Source: an uncultured Clostridia bacterium
GTDB taxonomy: Bacteria > Bacillota_A > Clostridia > Christensenellales > CAG-138
Direction: 5' to 3'
Assembly (NCBI GenBank): GCA_937877295.1
Contig: CALFIV010000071.1
Coordinates: forward strand, 1 to 9,798
DNA: 9,798 nucleotides
In this document: in pieces, positions 1 through 5,670 of the stretch
Layout of the letters: the number at the start of each line of letters is the position of its first letter
How positions within the stretch are numbered: position 1 is the stretch's first letter
Notes under the pieces: model-generated
What the model saw: the letters and a program-made list of their open reading frames with translations, nothing else
Database searches by the model: none
Told to the model about the DNA's origin: nothing
Position numbers and translations under genes: made by a program

Positions 1-227
<227 letters not shown>

Positions 228-233
228 TTGCCT

Positions 234-262
234 ATTATACACATCCGAACTCCGGATTGCAA
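234..262 (-). promoter_or_regulatory. Sigma-A-type promoter of rpsB
   Basis: On the minus strand TTGCAA (257-262) is followed after exactly 17 bases by a perfect TATAAT (234-239). This predicts transcription starting near 227 and a leader of about 100 nt. It is back to back with a plus-strand promoter at 299-326, so the spacer is a divergent promoter region. Confidence 0.8.
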
Positions 263-298
263 GCCCCAAATTGCGAATTTTGCAAGGTTTTTTCGGGC

Positions 299-326
299 TG
301 GACAAACCGCATGTAAATGCTATAAT
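299..326 (+). promoter_or_regulatory. Promoter of the DUF1295-GNAT pair
   Basis: TGGACA (299-304) and TATAAT (321-326) are separated by 16 bases, and TGC directly before the -10 box gives an extended -10 (TGnTATAAT). The predicted start near 333 leaves a short leader with the GGGGG ribosome site at 346-350. Confidence 0.7.
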
Positions 327-355
327 GGGCATAAGGATATGTGTTGGGGGAAACC

Positions 356-1291
356 ATGAAAAAAGCAATTCTCGCACTGATCGTCGGGCTGTCGGTTCTC
401 GCCTGCCCGATTCTGTACTTCACCGTCGGCCCCGCATTGGACGAGCTACAATGGAGCACTCTGAAGATTTTGCTGTACATCTGCGGCGGTTCCGCGCTGT
501 TCTGCTTTGTCGTGGGCGAGCTGTCCAAGAATAACAGTCAGATGGATAAGCTCTGGAGCATTCTCCCAGAGGTCTATATCTGGATCGTCACGATCAGAGG
601 CGGTATGCATCCGCGCCTTGTCGTGATGGCGGTCCTCGCAACCGTATGGGGCGCGCGGCTGACCTTCAACTTTGCCCGCAAAGGCGCGTACCGGCTGCGC
701 TTCTGGGAAGGCGAGGAGGACTACCGCTGGGCGGTTCTGCGCAGCAAAAAGGAGTTTCAGCCGCATTGGAAATGGCTGCTCTTCAACCTGTTTTTCATCT
801 CGATCTACCAGAATGTGCTGATTCTGTGCACCACGCTGCCTGCGTTGATTTCGATGAACGCAGACGTGCCGTTCGGCTGGCTCGACGGCGTCGCGGCCGC
901 GCTGACGGCGGGCTTCCTGGTGCTCGAAACGGTGGCCGACGCGCAGCAATGGCGATTCCATTCGAAGAAAAAGGAGCTGCTGAAAAGCGGCGCGAAGCTT
1001 TCGGATCTGCCTGCGCCGTACAACAAGGGTTTTAACACAACCGGGCTTTGGGGCAGAAGCCGCCATCCGAACTATCTCGGCGAGCAGGGCGTCTGGGCGT
1101 CGGTGTATTTGTTCAGCATCGCAGCGAAGATCGGAATCTTCAACTGGAGCGTCATCGGCGCGCTGCTTTTGATCGTGCTCTTCTGGGGCAGCTCGAACTT
1201 CGGCGAGGAAATCAGCGCATCGAAATATCCCGAATACACGGCGTATCAGAAGCGCGTCAGCAAGTTTATTCCGTGGAAAAGATACGAATGA
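356..1291 (+). CDS. DUF1295 family membrane protein (steroid 5-alpha-reductase-like C-terminal fold)
   Basis: A 311-residue polytopic membrane protein of the DUF1295 family, relatives of steroid 5-alpha-reductases and isoprenylcysteine methyltransferases. Hydrophobic segments lie near residues 3-25, 35-57, 86-104, 137-158, 171-191 and 236-290. Family landmarks visible are SQMDKLWS (61-68), the acidic/aromatic DAQQWRFH (195-202) and the signature LWGRSRHPNYLGE (231-243), followed by a C-terminal YPEYTAYQKRVSKFIPW that resembles the cofactor-binding tail of this superfamily. The substrate is unknown; a lipid or isoprenoid modification is plausible but unproven. ATG at 356 is chosen because GGGGG lies five bases upstream; an in-frame GTG at 341 has no such site. 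Its TGA overlaps the ATG of the next gene by four bases, implying translational coupling. Confidence 0.88.
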   Translation: MKKAILALIVGLSVLACPILYFTVGPALDELQWSTLKILLYICGGSALFCFVVGELSKNNSQMDKLWSILPEVYIWIVTIRGGMHPRLVVMAVLATVWGARLTFNFARKGAYRLRFWEGEEDYRWAVLRSKKEFQPHWKWLLFNLFFISIYQNVLILCTTLPALISMNADVPFGWLDGVAAALTAGFLVLETVADAQQWRFHSKKKELLKSGAKLSDLPAPYNKGFNTTGLWGRSRHPNYLGEQGVWASVYLFSIAAKIGIFNWSVIGALLLIVLFWGSSNFGEEISASKYPEYTAYQKRVSKFIPWKRYE

Positions 1292-2094
1292 TCCGATTGC
1301 TGCAAAACGAAGTACCGCCCCTTTCCGCTGTGGAAGCCTTGCAGCTGTTTGATCGGCGTGCTCGCACATCCGAACAGCTACTTGCCGATCTGCAAAAGCG
1401 CATCAGCGATCCGAAGCAGGCGGTTTTCGCCGCGTGCGACGGCGGCACAATCACCGGATTCTTTGCGTTTGACCGTTTTGACGAACAGTATCTGGTCATG
1501 ACCGAATGGCTCTGCGGTTCAGAAGACGACGGCCGTGAGATGCTGGAACGGCTTCGGGAATGCTTTGCGGGGTACACCGTCGAATTCACAATGCGGCCGG
1601 ACGAACGGCTTTTGCATGCGCTTTTGACCGCGGTCGGCGCAACCGTGTTTGCCGAGCAGCAGAACATGAAGCTGACCGGAACTGTTCCGCAAACGGATAC
1701 CGCAGGGATTGAGCTGCTTTCTGCGCCGGTTCTTTCGCAATACATTGCGCTGCACGAAAACAGCGACGCGTATCTGGACGGCGAAGACATCGCCGCAAGA
1801 CCGGAAACCTGCCGTGCGCTGCTTGCAATCGAAAACGGCGCTGTTTTGGGCTATCTCGACTTGAGACGTTGGGATCAAACAACCAATATTTCCGATCTTT
1901 ATGTGGATGCGGCGCACCGAAACCGCGGCTGGGGCGCAAAGCTTCTGGCGCGGGCCATTGCGCTGACCCGGCCGAACGACCTGACCTTGCAGGTGGACGT
2001 GGACAATCCGGCGGCAATCCATCTCTATGAAATGATGGGCTTTACCGCAATTCCGGGCCGGAACTTTGTCGACGTGCTGTGGGAGATCCAATAA
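1288..2094 (+). CDS. GNAT N-acetyltransferase, two-domain
   Basis: A 268-residue acetyl-CoA-dependent N-acetyltransferase. The C-terminal half is a canonical GNAT: strand beta4 around VLGYLDLRRW (186-195), motif A ISDLYVDAAHRNRGWGAKLL (201-220) with R211xxG214xG216 for the pyrophosphate of CoA, then the VDVDNPAAIHLYEMMGF segment (236-252) with N240, Y247 and GF. The N-terminal ~130 residues have strand/helix alternation suggesting a degenerate second GNAT fold, but lack an R/QxxGxG/A motif. Start is the ATG inside ATGA shared with the upstream stop; the reading frame is open further upstream but only as a shadow of DUF1295. The acceptor substrate cannot be told from sequence. Coupling to the membrane enzyme suggests a shared substrate or co-regulation, as inference. 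No intrinsic terminator was found after the stop. Confidence 0.88.
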   Translation: MIRLLQNEVPPLSAVEALQLFDRRARTSEQLLADLQKRISDPKQAVFAACDGGTITGFFAFDRFDEQYLVMTEWLCGSEDDGREMLERLRECFAGYTVEFTMRPDERLLHALLTAVGATVFAEQQNMKLTGTVPQTDTAGIELLSAPVLSQYIALHENSDAYLDGEDIAARPETCRALLAIENGAVLGYLDLRRWDQTTNISDLYVDAAHRNRGWGAKLLARAIALTRPNDLTLQVDVDNPAAIHLYEMMGFTAIPGRNFVDVLWEIQ

Positions 2095-2151
2095 CGCGAT
2101 CGGAAAAGATGGCATTCTCTTAAGGGTGGTTTTCGTCTTGTGCAAACGTAA

Positions 2152-2250
2152 GCAAGCATATCGTTCTGCATCAACAAAATATCACCAGAATTGTGCTTCG
2201 CGCAAGCGATATGCCTGACGGCACGATATTCGGCTGACGCCGAGCGATTT
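2152..2250. repeat. Short hairpin / CGATAT tandem intergenic repeat
   Basis: In the convergent spacer between two genes, three mini-hairpins are each followed by a GATAT-like box. GCTT/AAGC around 2195-2207 precedes CGATAT (2207-2212). GCC-tgac-GGC (2213-2222) precedes CGATAT (2224-2229). CGGC-tgac-GCCG (2231-2242) precedes CGATTT (2245-2250). An 8-bp inverted repeat, GCATATCG (2156-2163) with CGATATGC (2207-2214), brackets the left part. No coding gene is supported in 2095-2318. The pattern resembles dispersed intergenic repeats of gut Clostridia, from memory only; with one copy here its status is uncertain. Confidence 0.45.
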
Positions 2251-2318
2251 CCCCTCATCACCGCCAATGGCGTCCACTCCGTTACAGAGGTAGATTGCGC
2301 ACAACCACAAGCTCCGTA

Positions 2319-2981
2319 TCATTTCATTTCGTTTTGGCGGCAGCTCGATCGTCGCCATCCTTCCTGCGTCGGGACGTGCATTTGTGAACGTACAGAAACC
2401 TGCTGAGAAGGGATTGGTTGAGAATCTGTTCCTTCCCAATAAGCCAGTATTTGTTTGCTTTTCCAATCTTCTCGTCTCAAAACATTGATGATCAGCTCTT
2501 CATCGCCAAACTGTTCTTCTGCCCAATATCTGAATCCGAGTTTTTCTTGTAACGCATGAGATGCGGTATTCGATTCTGTATACTCACAATCGATATAATC
2601 CATTTGTCGACGAACAAACAGCGCATCGATAAAACCCAGCAGCGCTTCTTTCATAAGCCCTTTTCTGCGCACCCATTTTGCGATTGCAAACGATAGAGAA
2701 CAGCCGTTTTTTCCATGGAACGTCGGATGATTCAATAAACACTCTATCGGAGGATGCATACAAATGTGACCGATTGCGCGACCTTCTTCCTTTTGAATCA
2801 AAGCAAAAAGCTCTCGATTGTCCAACAGCCATTGGAATGTTTTCAGAGCGGTCTCTTCGTCGTTTACCCCGTTCAAGCCGAGCATGTTCTGCAATTCCGA
2901 TTCCATGATATACGCAAAATAATCGTCAAAGTCCGTTGATAAAAATGGTCTTATGATGAGTCTGTTGGTCTCTAAATTCAT
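2319..2981 (-). CDS. RimJ/RimL-type GNAT N-acetyltransferase with anomalous C-terminal tail
   Basis: A 220-residue acetyltransferase of the RimJ/RimL-like GNAT group (protein or small-molecule amine acetylation). It opens MNLETNRLIIRPF, typical of the group, and carries FAIAKWVRRKGLMKEAL (98-114) as motif A, with R105xxG108 and M110 where G/A is usual, then TESNTASHALQEKLGF (135-150). Such proteins normally end shortly after the last strand, about residue 175-180 (here VLRREDW, 167-173). The extra 43 residues (178-220, bases 2322-2450) are low in hydrophobic pattern and look like read-through into former non-coding DNA. Start ATG at 2981 has GAGGGA at 2990-2995. Base composition differs from its neighbours: 40% GC in 2461-2520 versus 62% in 3841-3900 of the MFS gene, suggesting recent acquisition. 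No clear promoter was found. Confidence 0.85.
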   Translation of the reverse strand: MNLETNRLIIRPFLSTDFDDYFAYIMESELQNMLGLNGVNDEETALKTFQWLLDNRELFALIQKEEGRAIGHICMHPPIECLLNHPTFHGKNGCSLSFAIAKWVRRKGLMKEALLGFIDALFVRRQMDYIDCEYTESNTASHALQEKLGFRYWAEEQFGDEELIINVLRREDWKSKQILAYWEGTDSQPIPSQQVSVRSQMHVPTQEGWRRSSCRQNEMK

Positions 2982-3059
2982 ATCAAATGTCCCTCTTCAA
3001 ATCCGGATTCGTCACGTTCTTTCTACCACAGATGAACAAAGCAACCGTACTTTGAATAC

Positions 3060-3092
3060 CGCCTTGACAGAGCCCCTGTAAAGCGCTTTTTT
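3060..3092 (+). terminator. Plus-strand intrinsic terminator facing the MFS gene
   Basis: CGCCTTGACAG (3060-3070) and CTGTAAAGCG (3076-3085) form an imperfect stem with one bulge and one mismatch around a five-base loop, followed by C and six T (3087-3092) on the plus strand. No plus-strand gene lies immediately upstream, so it may stop antisense transcription before it enters the MFS gene. On the minus strand the hairpin lacks a downstream T-run. Confidence 0.45.
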
Positions 3093-3093
3093 G

Positions 3094-4377
3094 TTAAATC
3101 TCCTTGACCCGCAGGTTCAGGAGCATCGACAGCGCGGTGGCGATGAAGCCGACCGTGCAGAAGATGAGCAGTGCTGTGCTGCCCAAGCTTTGCAAAATCA
3201 GCCCCGCCAGGACGGAAGCAATTGGGATCAGTCCCTGCGAGGAGATGCTGATGACGCTGTTAACCTTGCTGAGCTTATCCTTGTCGACGATGCGCATCAG
3301 CACCGTATTGGTCGGGATGTTGATGAACACAATGATCGCGCCGATCAGCAGGCTGCCGAGTGCAAGCAGGATCAGGAACGCATCGAGCGAAACGCCCCTT
3401 GCGACAAGCACCCAATAGCCGACGGTCGCCGCGAGCATGATCCCCGCAATCGCCAACAACCGGCAGGAGACTGCACGCCCGACCTTCTCCGCCTGCGGTT
3501 GTGTGCTCAAAACCAAGGCGGCAACCAGAGAACTCGCGCCGATTAAAACCTCAAGCACCGACATCCATTGCTCCGGCGCAATGATCGCATCCAGAAGATA
3601 GCGCGGCGCGCCGGCAAGGTCGGTCTTGATGAAGAACGGAATGAAGTTGGAGACAAACGGCGTAAAGAAGAAGTTGATAAAGAGGATGGCGAACATCATC
3701 GCAAGCAGCGCCTTCTGCGTCTTGATATAGCGTAAGCCCTCGGCAAAATCCGAAACCGCCGTACGCAGGGTCAGCCGGTCCTCCTTGGGCTGATGCGCAT
3801 AACGGATGAACATCTCCGACACGCCGGACGCGACGTAACAAACGCCGATAATCAGAAACAGCAGGTGGATGGGCAGCGCCGCATACAGCACGCCCGCCAG
3901 CACGACGCCGAAGATCGACTGCAGCGAACCCATGATCGAAAAATAGGAATTGGCCTGCTGGAGCTGCTGCTCGTCCACGATATGCGGCAGCAGCGCGCCG
4001 GATGCGGGCGCAAAGACGCCGCCGACCGCGTTTCCGAGGACGCCGACGGCAAACAGGATGATCAGGTGCGCCGTATGCGTGCGCAGCACCAGCATCGCCG
4101 CGGTGGCGAGCAGAATCACGCCACCCTTCAGATAATCGCAGACGAACATGATCTTCGCTTTGTTGAACCGATCGCCGAAGATTCCGCCGATCGGCATGAA
4201 GATCAGGCTGACCGCGCCGCATAGGCCCAGATACAGCCCCTGCAAAAAGGCGTTGTTCTCGGTGATCTCAAGGATGTAAAAGCTGACCGCAAAGCTGTAG
4301 AACAGTGCGCCGACGTTGGAAACAAGCGCGCCGAAAAAGACGAGGCGGAAGTTGCGGTCGGAAAATACGTTCTTCAT
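3094..4377 (-). CDS. MFS transporter, drug-efflux type
   Basis: A 427-residue major facilitator superfamily protein, probably a proton-coupled exporter in the cytoplasmic membrane, of the MefA/enterobactin-exporter-like group. It begins MKNVFSDRNFRLVFFGALVS, a typical first helix of this group. Motif A between helices 2 and 3 is GGIFGDRFNKAKIM (64-77) with D69, R70 and K73. About twelve hydrophobic segments follow, split by a cytoplasmic loop near YAHQPKEDRLTLR. The length is normal and no frame break is seen. Start ATG at 4377 is preceded by AAAGGAA (4384-4390). It is a single gene with its own promoter (4417-4446) and a large palindrome upstream (4447-4481). Substrate cannot be deduced; a macrolide- or peptide-like compound is only one possibility. 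Confidence 0.9.
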   Translation of the reverse strand: MKNVFSDRNFRLVFFGALVSNVGALFYSFAVSFYILEITENNAFLQGLYLGLCGAVSLIFMPIGGIFGDRFNKAKIMFVCDYLKGGVILLATAAMLVLRTHTAHLIILFAVGVLGNAVGGVFAPASGALLPHIVDEQQLQQANSYFSIMGSLQSIFGVVLAGVLYAALPIHLLFLIIGVCYVASGVSEMFIRYAHQPKEDRLTLRTAVSDFAEGLRYIKTQKALLAMMFAILFINFFFTPFVSNFIPFFIKTDLAGAPRYLLDAIIAPEQWMSVLEVLIGASSLVAALVLSTQPQAEKVGRAVSCRLLAIAGIMLAATVGYWVLVARGVSLDAFLILLALGSLLIGAIIVFINIPTNTVLMRIVDKDKLSKVNSVISISSQGLIPIASVLAGLILQSLGSTALLIFCTVGFIATALSMLLNLRVKEI

Positions 4378-4416
4378 TTCTGATTCCTTTCAGCGGAAAT
4401 CGCAGGATTTGTGTTC

Positions 4417-4446
4417 AGTATAGCGAACATCGTGCGGTTGTGCCAG
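4417..4446 (-). promoter_or_regulatory. Promoter of the MFS gene
   Basis: On the minus strand CTGGCA (4441-4446) and TATACT (4417-4422) are 18 bases apart; predicted start near 4410, giving a leader of about 33 nt. The -10 box is flanked by GTTC/GAAC inverted arms (4413-4416 and 4425-4428), which could be a repressor contact site. Confidence 0.55.
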
Positions 4447-4481
4447 CAACCGGCGGTTGAATCGATCAACCGAGCCGGTTG
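4447..4481. promoter_or_regulatory. 35-bp nested palindrome upstream of the MFS promoter
   Basis: Outer arms CAACCGGC (4447-4454) and GCCGGTTG (4474-4481) enclose inner arms CGGTTGA (4454-4460) and TCAACCG (4466-4472) around a five-base centre, i.e. four copies of a CGGTTG-like half-site. It abuts the -35 box of the MFS promoter and the T-run of the DUF1292 terminator. Neither side has a T-run placed for termination by this hairpin, so an operator is the better guess. Confidence 0.45.
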
Positions 4482-4513
4482 AAAAAATAAAAATGCTCCG
4501 AAAAGGGAGCATT
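4482..4513 (-). terminator. Intrinsic terminator of the ireB-ruvX-DUF1292 operon
   Basis: On the minus strand AATGCTCC (4506-4513) pairs perfectly with GGAGCATT (4492-4499) around a six-base loop, followed by TTTATTTTTT. It begins six bases after the stop codon of the DUF1292 gene. Confidence 0.92.
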
Positions 4514-4518
4514 CGGAA

Positions 4519-4803
4519 TCATTCTTCTTCGTCGCCATCCGCCATTTCGTCGAGAATCTCCATGAACTCGTTGAAGACCTCATCTAATAGGATCTCGTTT
4601 TCGATCGGGCGGTAGACCTCGCCGTCCGGCGTCTTGACGATCTCCAAAAGCACGACCTCGTCCTCGCCGACGCCCTCGACGTCATCAAGCGGGAACAGCG
4701 CGGCATAGCGTTTTTTTTCATAATCGAACGTTGCGGCGAGATCGAATTCAACCTCTCTGCCCTCTTCGTCGATCAATGTGACGATGGTGTTTTGTTCTTC
4801 CAT
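4519..4803 (-). CDS. DUF1292 family small acidic protein (YrzB-like)
   Basis: A 94-residue acidic cytoplasmic protein matching the DUF1292 family, to which B. subtilis YrzB belongs. Visible landmarks are the opening IVTLIDEEGREVEFDLAATF (7-26), a typical family core, then YAALFPLDD (33-41) and the acidic helix LLDEVFNEFMEILDEM (72-87), ending DGDEEE. The molecular function is not known. The family commonly lies directly after ruvX in Firmicutes, as here, which supports the assignment. Start ATG at 4803 has AAGGAG at 4810-4815. The 72-base gap to ruvX is filled largely by half of the dispersed palindromic repeat (4819-4853), which ends three bases before this ribosome site. The operon terminator follows the stop. 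Confidence 0.9.
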   Translation of the reverse strand: MEEQNTIVTLIDEEGREVEFDLAATFDYEKKRYAALFPLDDVEGVGEDEVVLLEIVKTPDGEVYRPIENEILLDEVFNEFMEILDEMADGDEEE

Positions 4804-4818
4804 GGTTTTCTCCTTTTT

Positions 4819-4853
4819 CGTTCAGAGATGCTTCGGCTTCGCCTCAGAAAGAC
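4819..4853 (-). repeat. Half copy of the GTCATTCTGA dispersed repeat
   Basis: On the minus strand this reads GTCTTTCTGA, then GGCGAAGCC, then GAAGCATCTCTGAACG. It matches the left arm of the two full copies (GTCATTCTGA ... GAAGAATCTCTGAACG) with two substitutions in the conserved blocks. The complementary right arm is absent. It lies in the ruvX-DUF1292 gap and ends three bases before the AAGGAG site of the latter. Confidence 0.6.
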
Positions 4854-4875
4854 ATATGCCGGACAACGAACGGCG

Positions 4876-5301
4876 TCAGCCGTTCGGATGGCTGTCCATA
4901 TAGCCCTGCAAAATGAGCACCGCAGCCAGCTTATCGATGACCTTCTTCTGCTTGCCGCGCGAAAGGTCCGCATCAACCAGCACGCGGCGCGCCGCCATAG
5001 TCGTTAAACGCTCGTCAAAAAAGAGCAGCTCGCCGTCCCATTGCTTTCGGATCACTTCGGCAAAGCGCTGCACCTTTTCCCCCTGCTCGCCGACCGTGCC
5101 GTTCATGTTCATGGGCAAGCCCAAAAGAAGCCTGCACGGCGCATATTTTTGAAGCAGCTCGACGATATGGGCAACGTCCTTTTTGACGCTCTCCGTCCGC
5201 CAGTACGTTTCCACGCCCTGCGCGGTGATCCACAGAGGATCGGAGACCGCGACGCCGATGCGTTTGTCGCCGACGTCGAGCGCGACCATGCGCGCGATCA
5301 A
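4876..5301 (-). CDS. ruvX: RuvX/YqgF family Holliday junction resolvase-like nuclease
   Basis: A 141-residue RNase H-fold protein of the YqgF/RuvX family, proposed Holliday junction resolvase and, in E. coli, also linked to 16S rRNA 5'-end maturation. The fold signature is clear: VALDVGDKRIGVAVSD (6-21) with catalytic D9, LLLGLPMNMNGTVGEQG (58-74), FFDERLTT (94-101) with D96 and E97, and KKVIDKLAAVLILQGYMDS (119-137) with D123. The length is normal for the family. Start: TTG at 5301 overlaps the ireB stop (TTGA) and has GGAG at 5307-5310; an ATG at 5289, four codons in, lacks a ribosome site and would give a start right at VALDVG. I prefer TTG but the ATG cannot be excluded. It is the middle gene of the operon. 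Confidence 0.94.
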   Translation of the reverse strand: MIARMVALDVGDKRIGVAVSDPLWITAQGVETYWRTESVKKDVAHIVELLQKYAPCRLLLGLPMNMNGTVGEQGEKVQRFAEVIRKQWDGELLFFDERLTTMAARRVLVDADLSRGKQKKVIDKLAAVLILQGYMDSHPNG

Positions 5302-5549
5302 TGCTGCTCCACGTAGAAGCGGACCAGCTCGTCCAGGAGCTCGTCGCGTTCCATGCGCAGGATCAGGTAACGGGCGTTGTTGTGGCTGGTGATGTAGGTG
5401 GGATCGCCCGAGAGCAGATAGCCCACGATCTGATTGACCGGGTCATAGCCCTTTTCACGCATTGCCGCATAGACGGTCATCAAAACATCCCGTGCCGTCC
5501 GTGCTTCCTTTGGCACGGTGAACTGTAACGTATCGCCTTTGTTTTCCAT
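5298..5549 (-). CDS. ireB: IreB family regulatory phosphoprotein (DUF965)
   Basis: An 83-residue cytoplasmic protein of the IreB/YrzL (DUF965) family. In Enterococcus faecalis IreB is a small phosphoprotein substrate of the IreK Ser/Thr kinase that negatively affects cephalosporin resistance. The conserved core REKGYDPVNQIVGYLLSGDP (31-50) followed by TYITSHNNAR (51-60) is intact, followed by the ERDELLDELVRFYV helix (67-80). Threonines near the N terminus (T7, T11) could correspond to family phosphosites, as inference. ATG at 5549 is chosen because GGAGG (5558-5562) lies eight bases before it; an upstream in-frame GTG overlaps that site. It is the first gene of the operon; the alaS gene that often precedes ireB is replaced by a divergent lipoprotein gene. 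Confidence 0.94.
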   Translation of the reverse strand: MENKGDTLQFTVPKEARTARDVLMTVYAAMREKGYDPVNQIVGYLLSGDPTYITSHNNARYLILRMERDELLDELVRFYVEQH

Positions 5550-5569
5550 TGCGTTCACCTCCGATTGTT

Positions 5570-5598
5570 ATTATATCCCATCCGTTTTGCAAAAGCAA
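5570..5598 (-). promoter_or_regulatory. Promoter of the ireB operon
   Basis: TTGCTT (5593-5598) and TATAAT (5570-5575) are 17 bases apart on the minus strand. The predicted start near 5563 falls directly at the GGAGG site (5558-5562), so the leader would be only about 14 nt. The -35 region overlaps that of the divergent plus-strand promoter. Confidence 0.65.
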
Positions 5599-5616
5599 AC
5601 CAAAAACCAATAAAAT
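5587..5616 (+). promoter_or_regulatory. Candidate promoter of the solute-binding protein gene
   Basis: TTGCAA (5587-5592) and TAAAAT (5611-5616) are 18 bases apart on the plus strand. A second TAAAAT lies at 5621-5626, so the exact -10 is uncertain. The surrounding 5590-5650 is A-rich, as is common upstream of strong promoters. Confidence 0.4.
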
Positions 5617-5670
5617 CACATAAAATTTGCAATACGCATATCATGCAAAAAACGAACGAGGAGGAATTTT

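Noticed and set aside
271..292. TTGC/GCAA dyad followed by a T-run on the plus strand
   Set aside because: The stem is only four pairs and no gene lies upstream on that strand; it lies between divergent promoters and is too weak for a terminator call.
446..1369. A 307-codon open frame on the minus strand
   Set aside because: It lies antisense to the DUF1295 gene, is rich in Arg/Gln/His as expected from the complement of GC-rich coding DNA, and shows no domain signature or ribosome site.
1519..2145. A 208-codon minus-strand frame opposite the first GNAT gene
   Set aside because: No recognisable domain, no ribosome site, and the opposite strand encodes a clear GNAT motif A.
2182..2466. A 94-codon minus-strand frame overlapping the acetyltransferase tail
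   Set aside because: It begins inside the acetyltransferase 3' end, has no ribosome site I can see, and runs into the hairpin repeat; it may be remnant sequence but is not supported as a gene.
3551..4222. A 223-codon minus-strand frame inside the MFS gene, and a plus-strand frame at 3091-3546
   Set aside because: Both are Arg- or Gln/Asp-rich shadows of the MFS gene, which has clear motifs and hydrophobic helices in its own frame.
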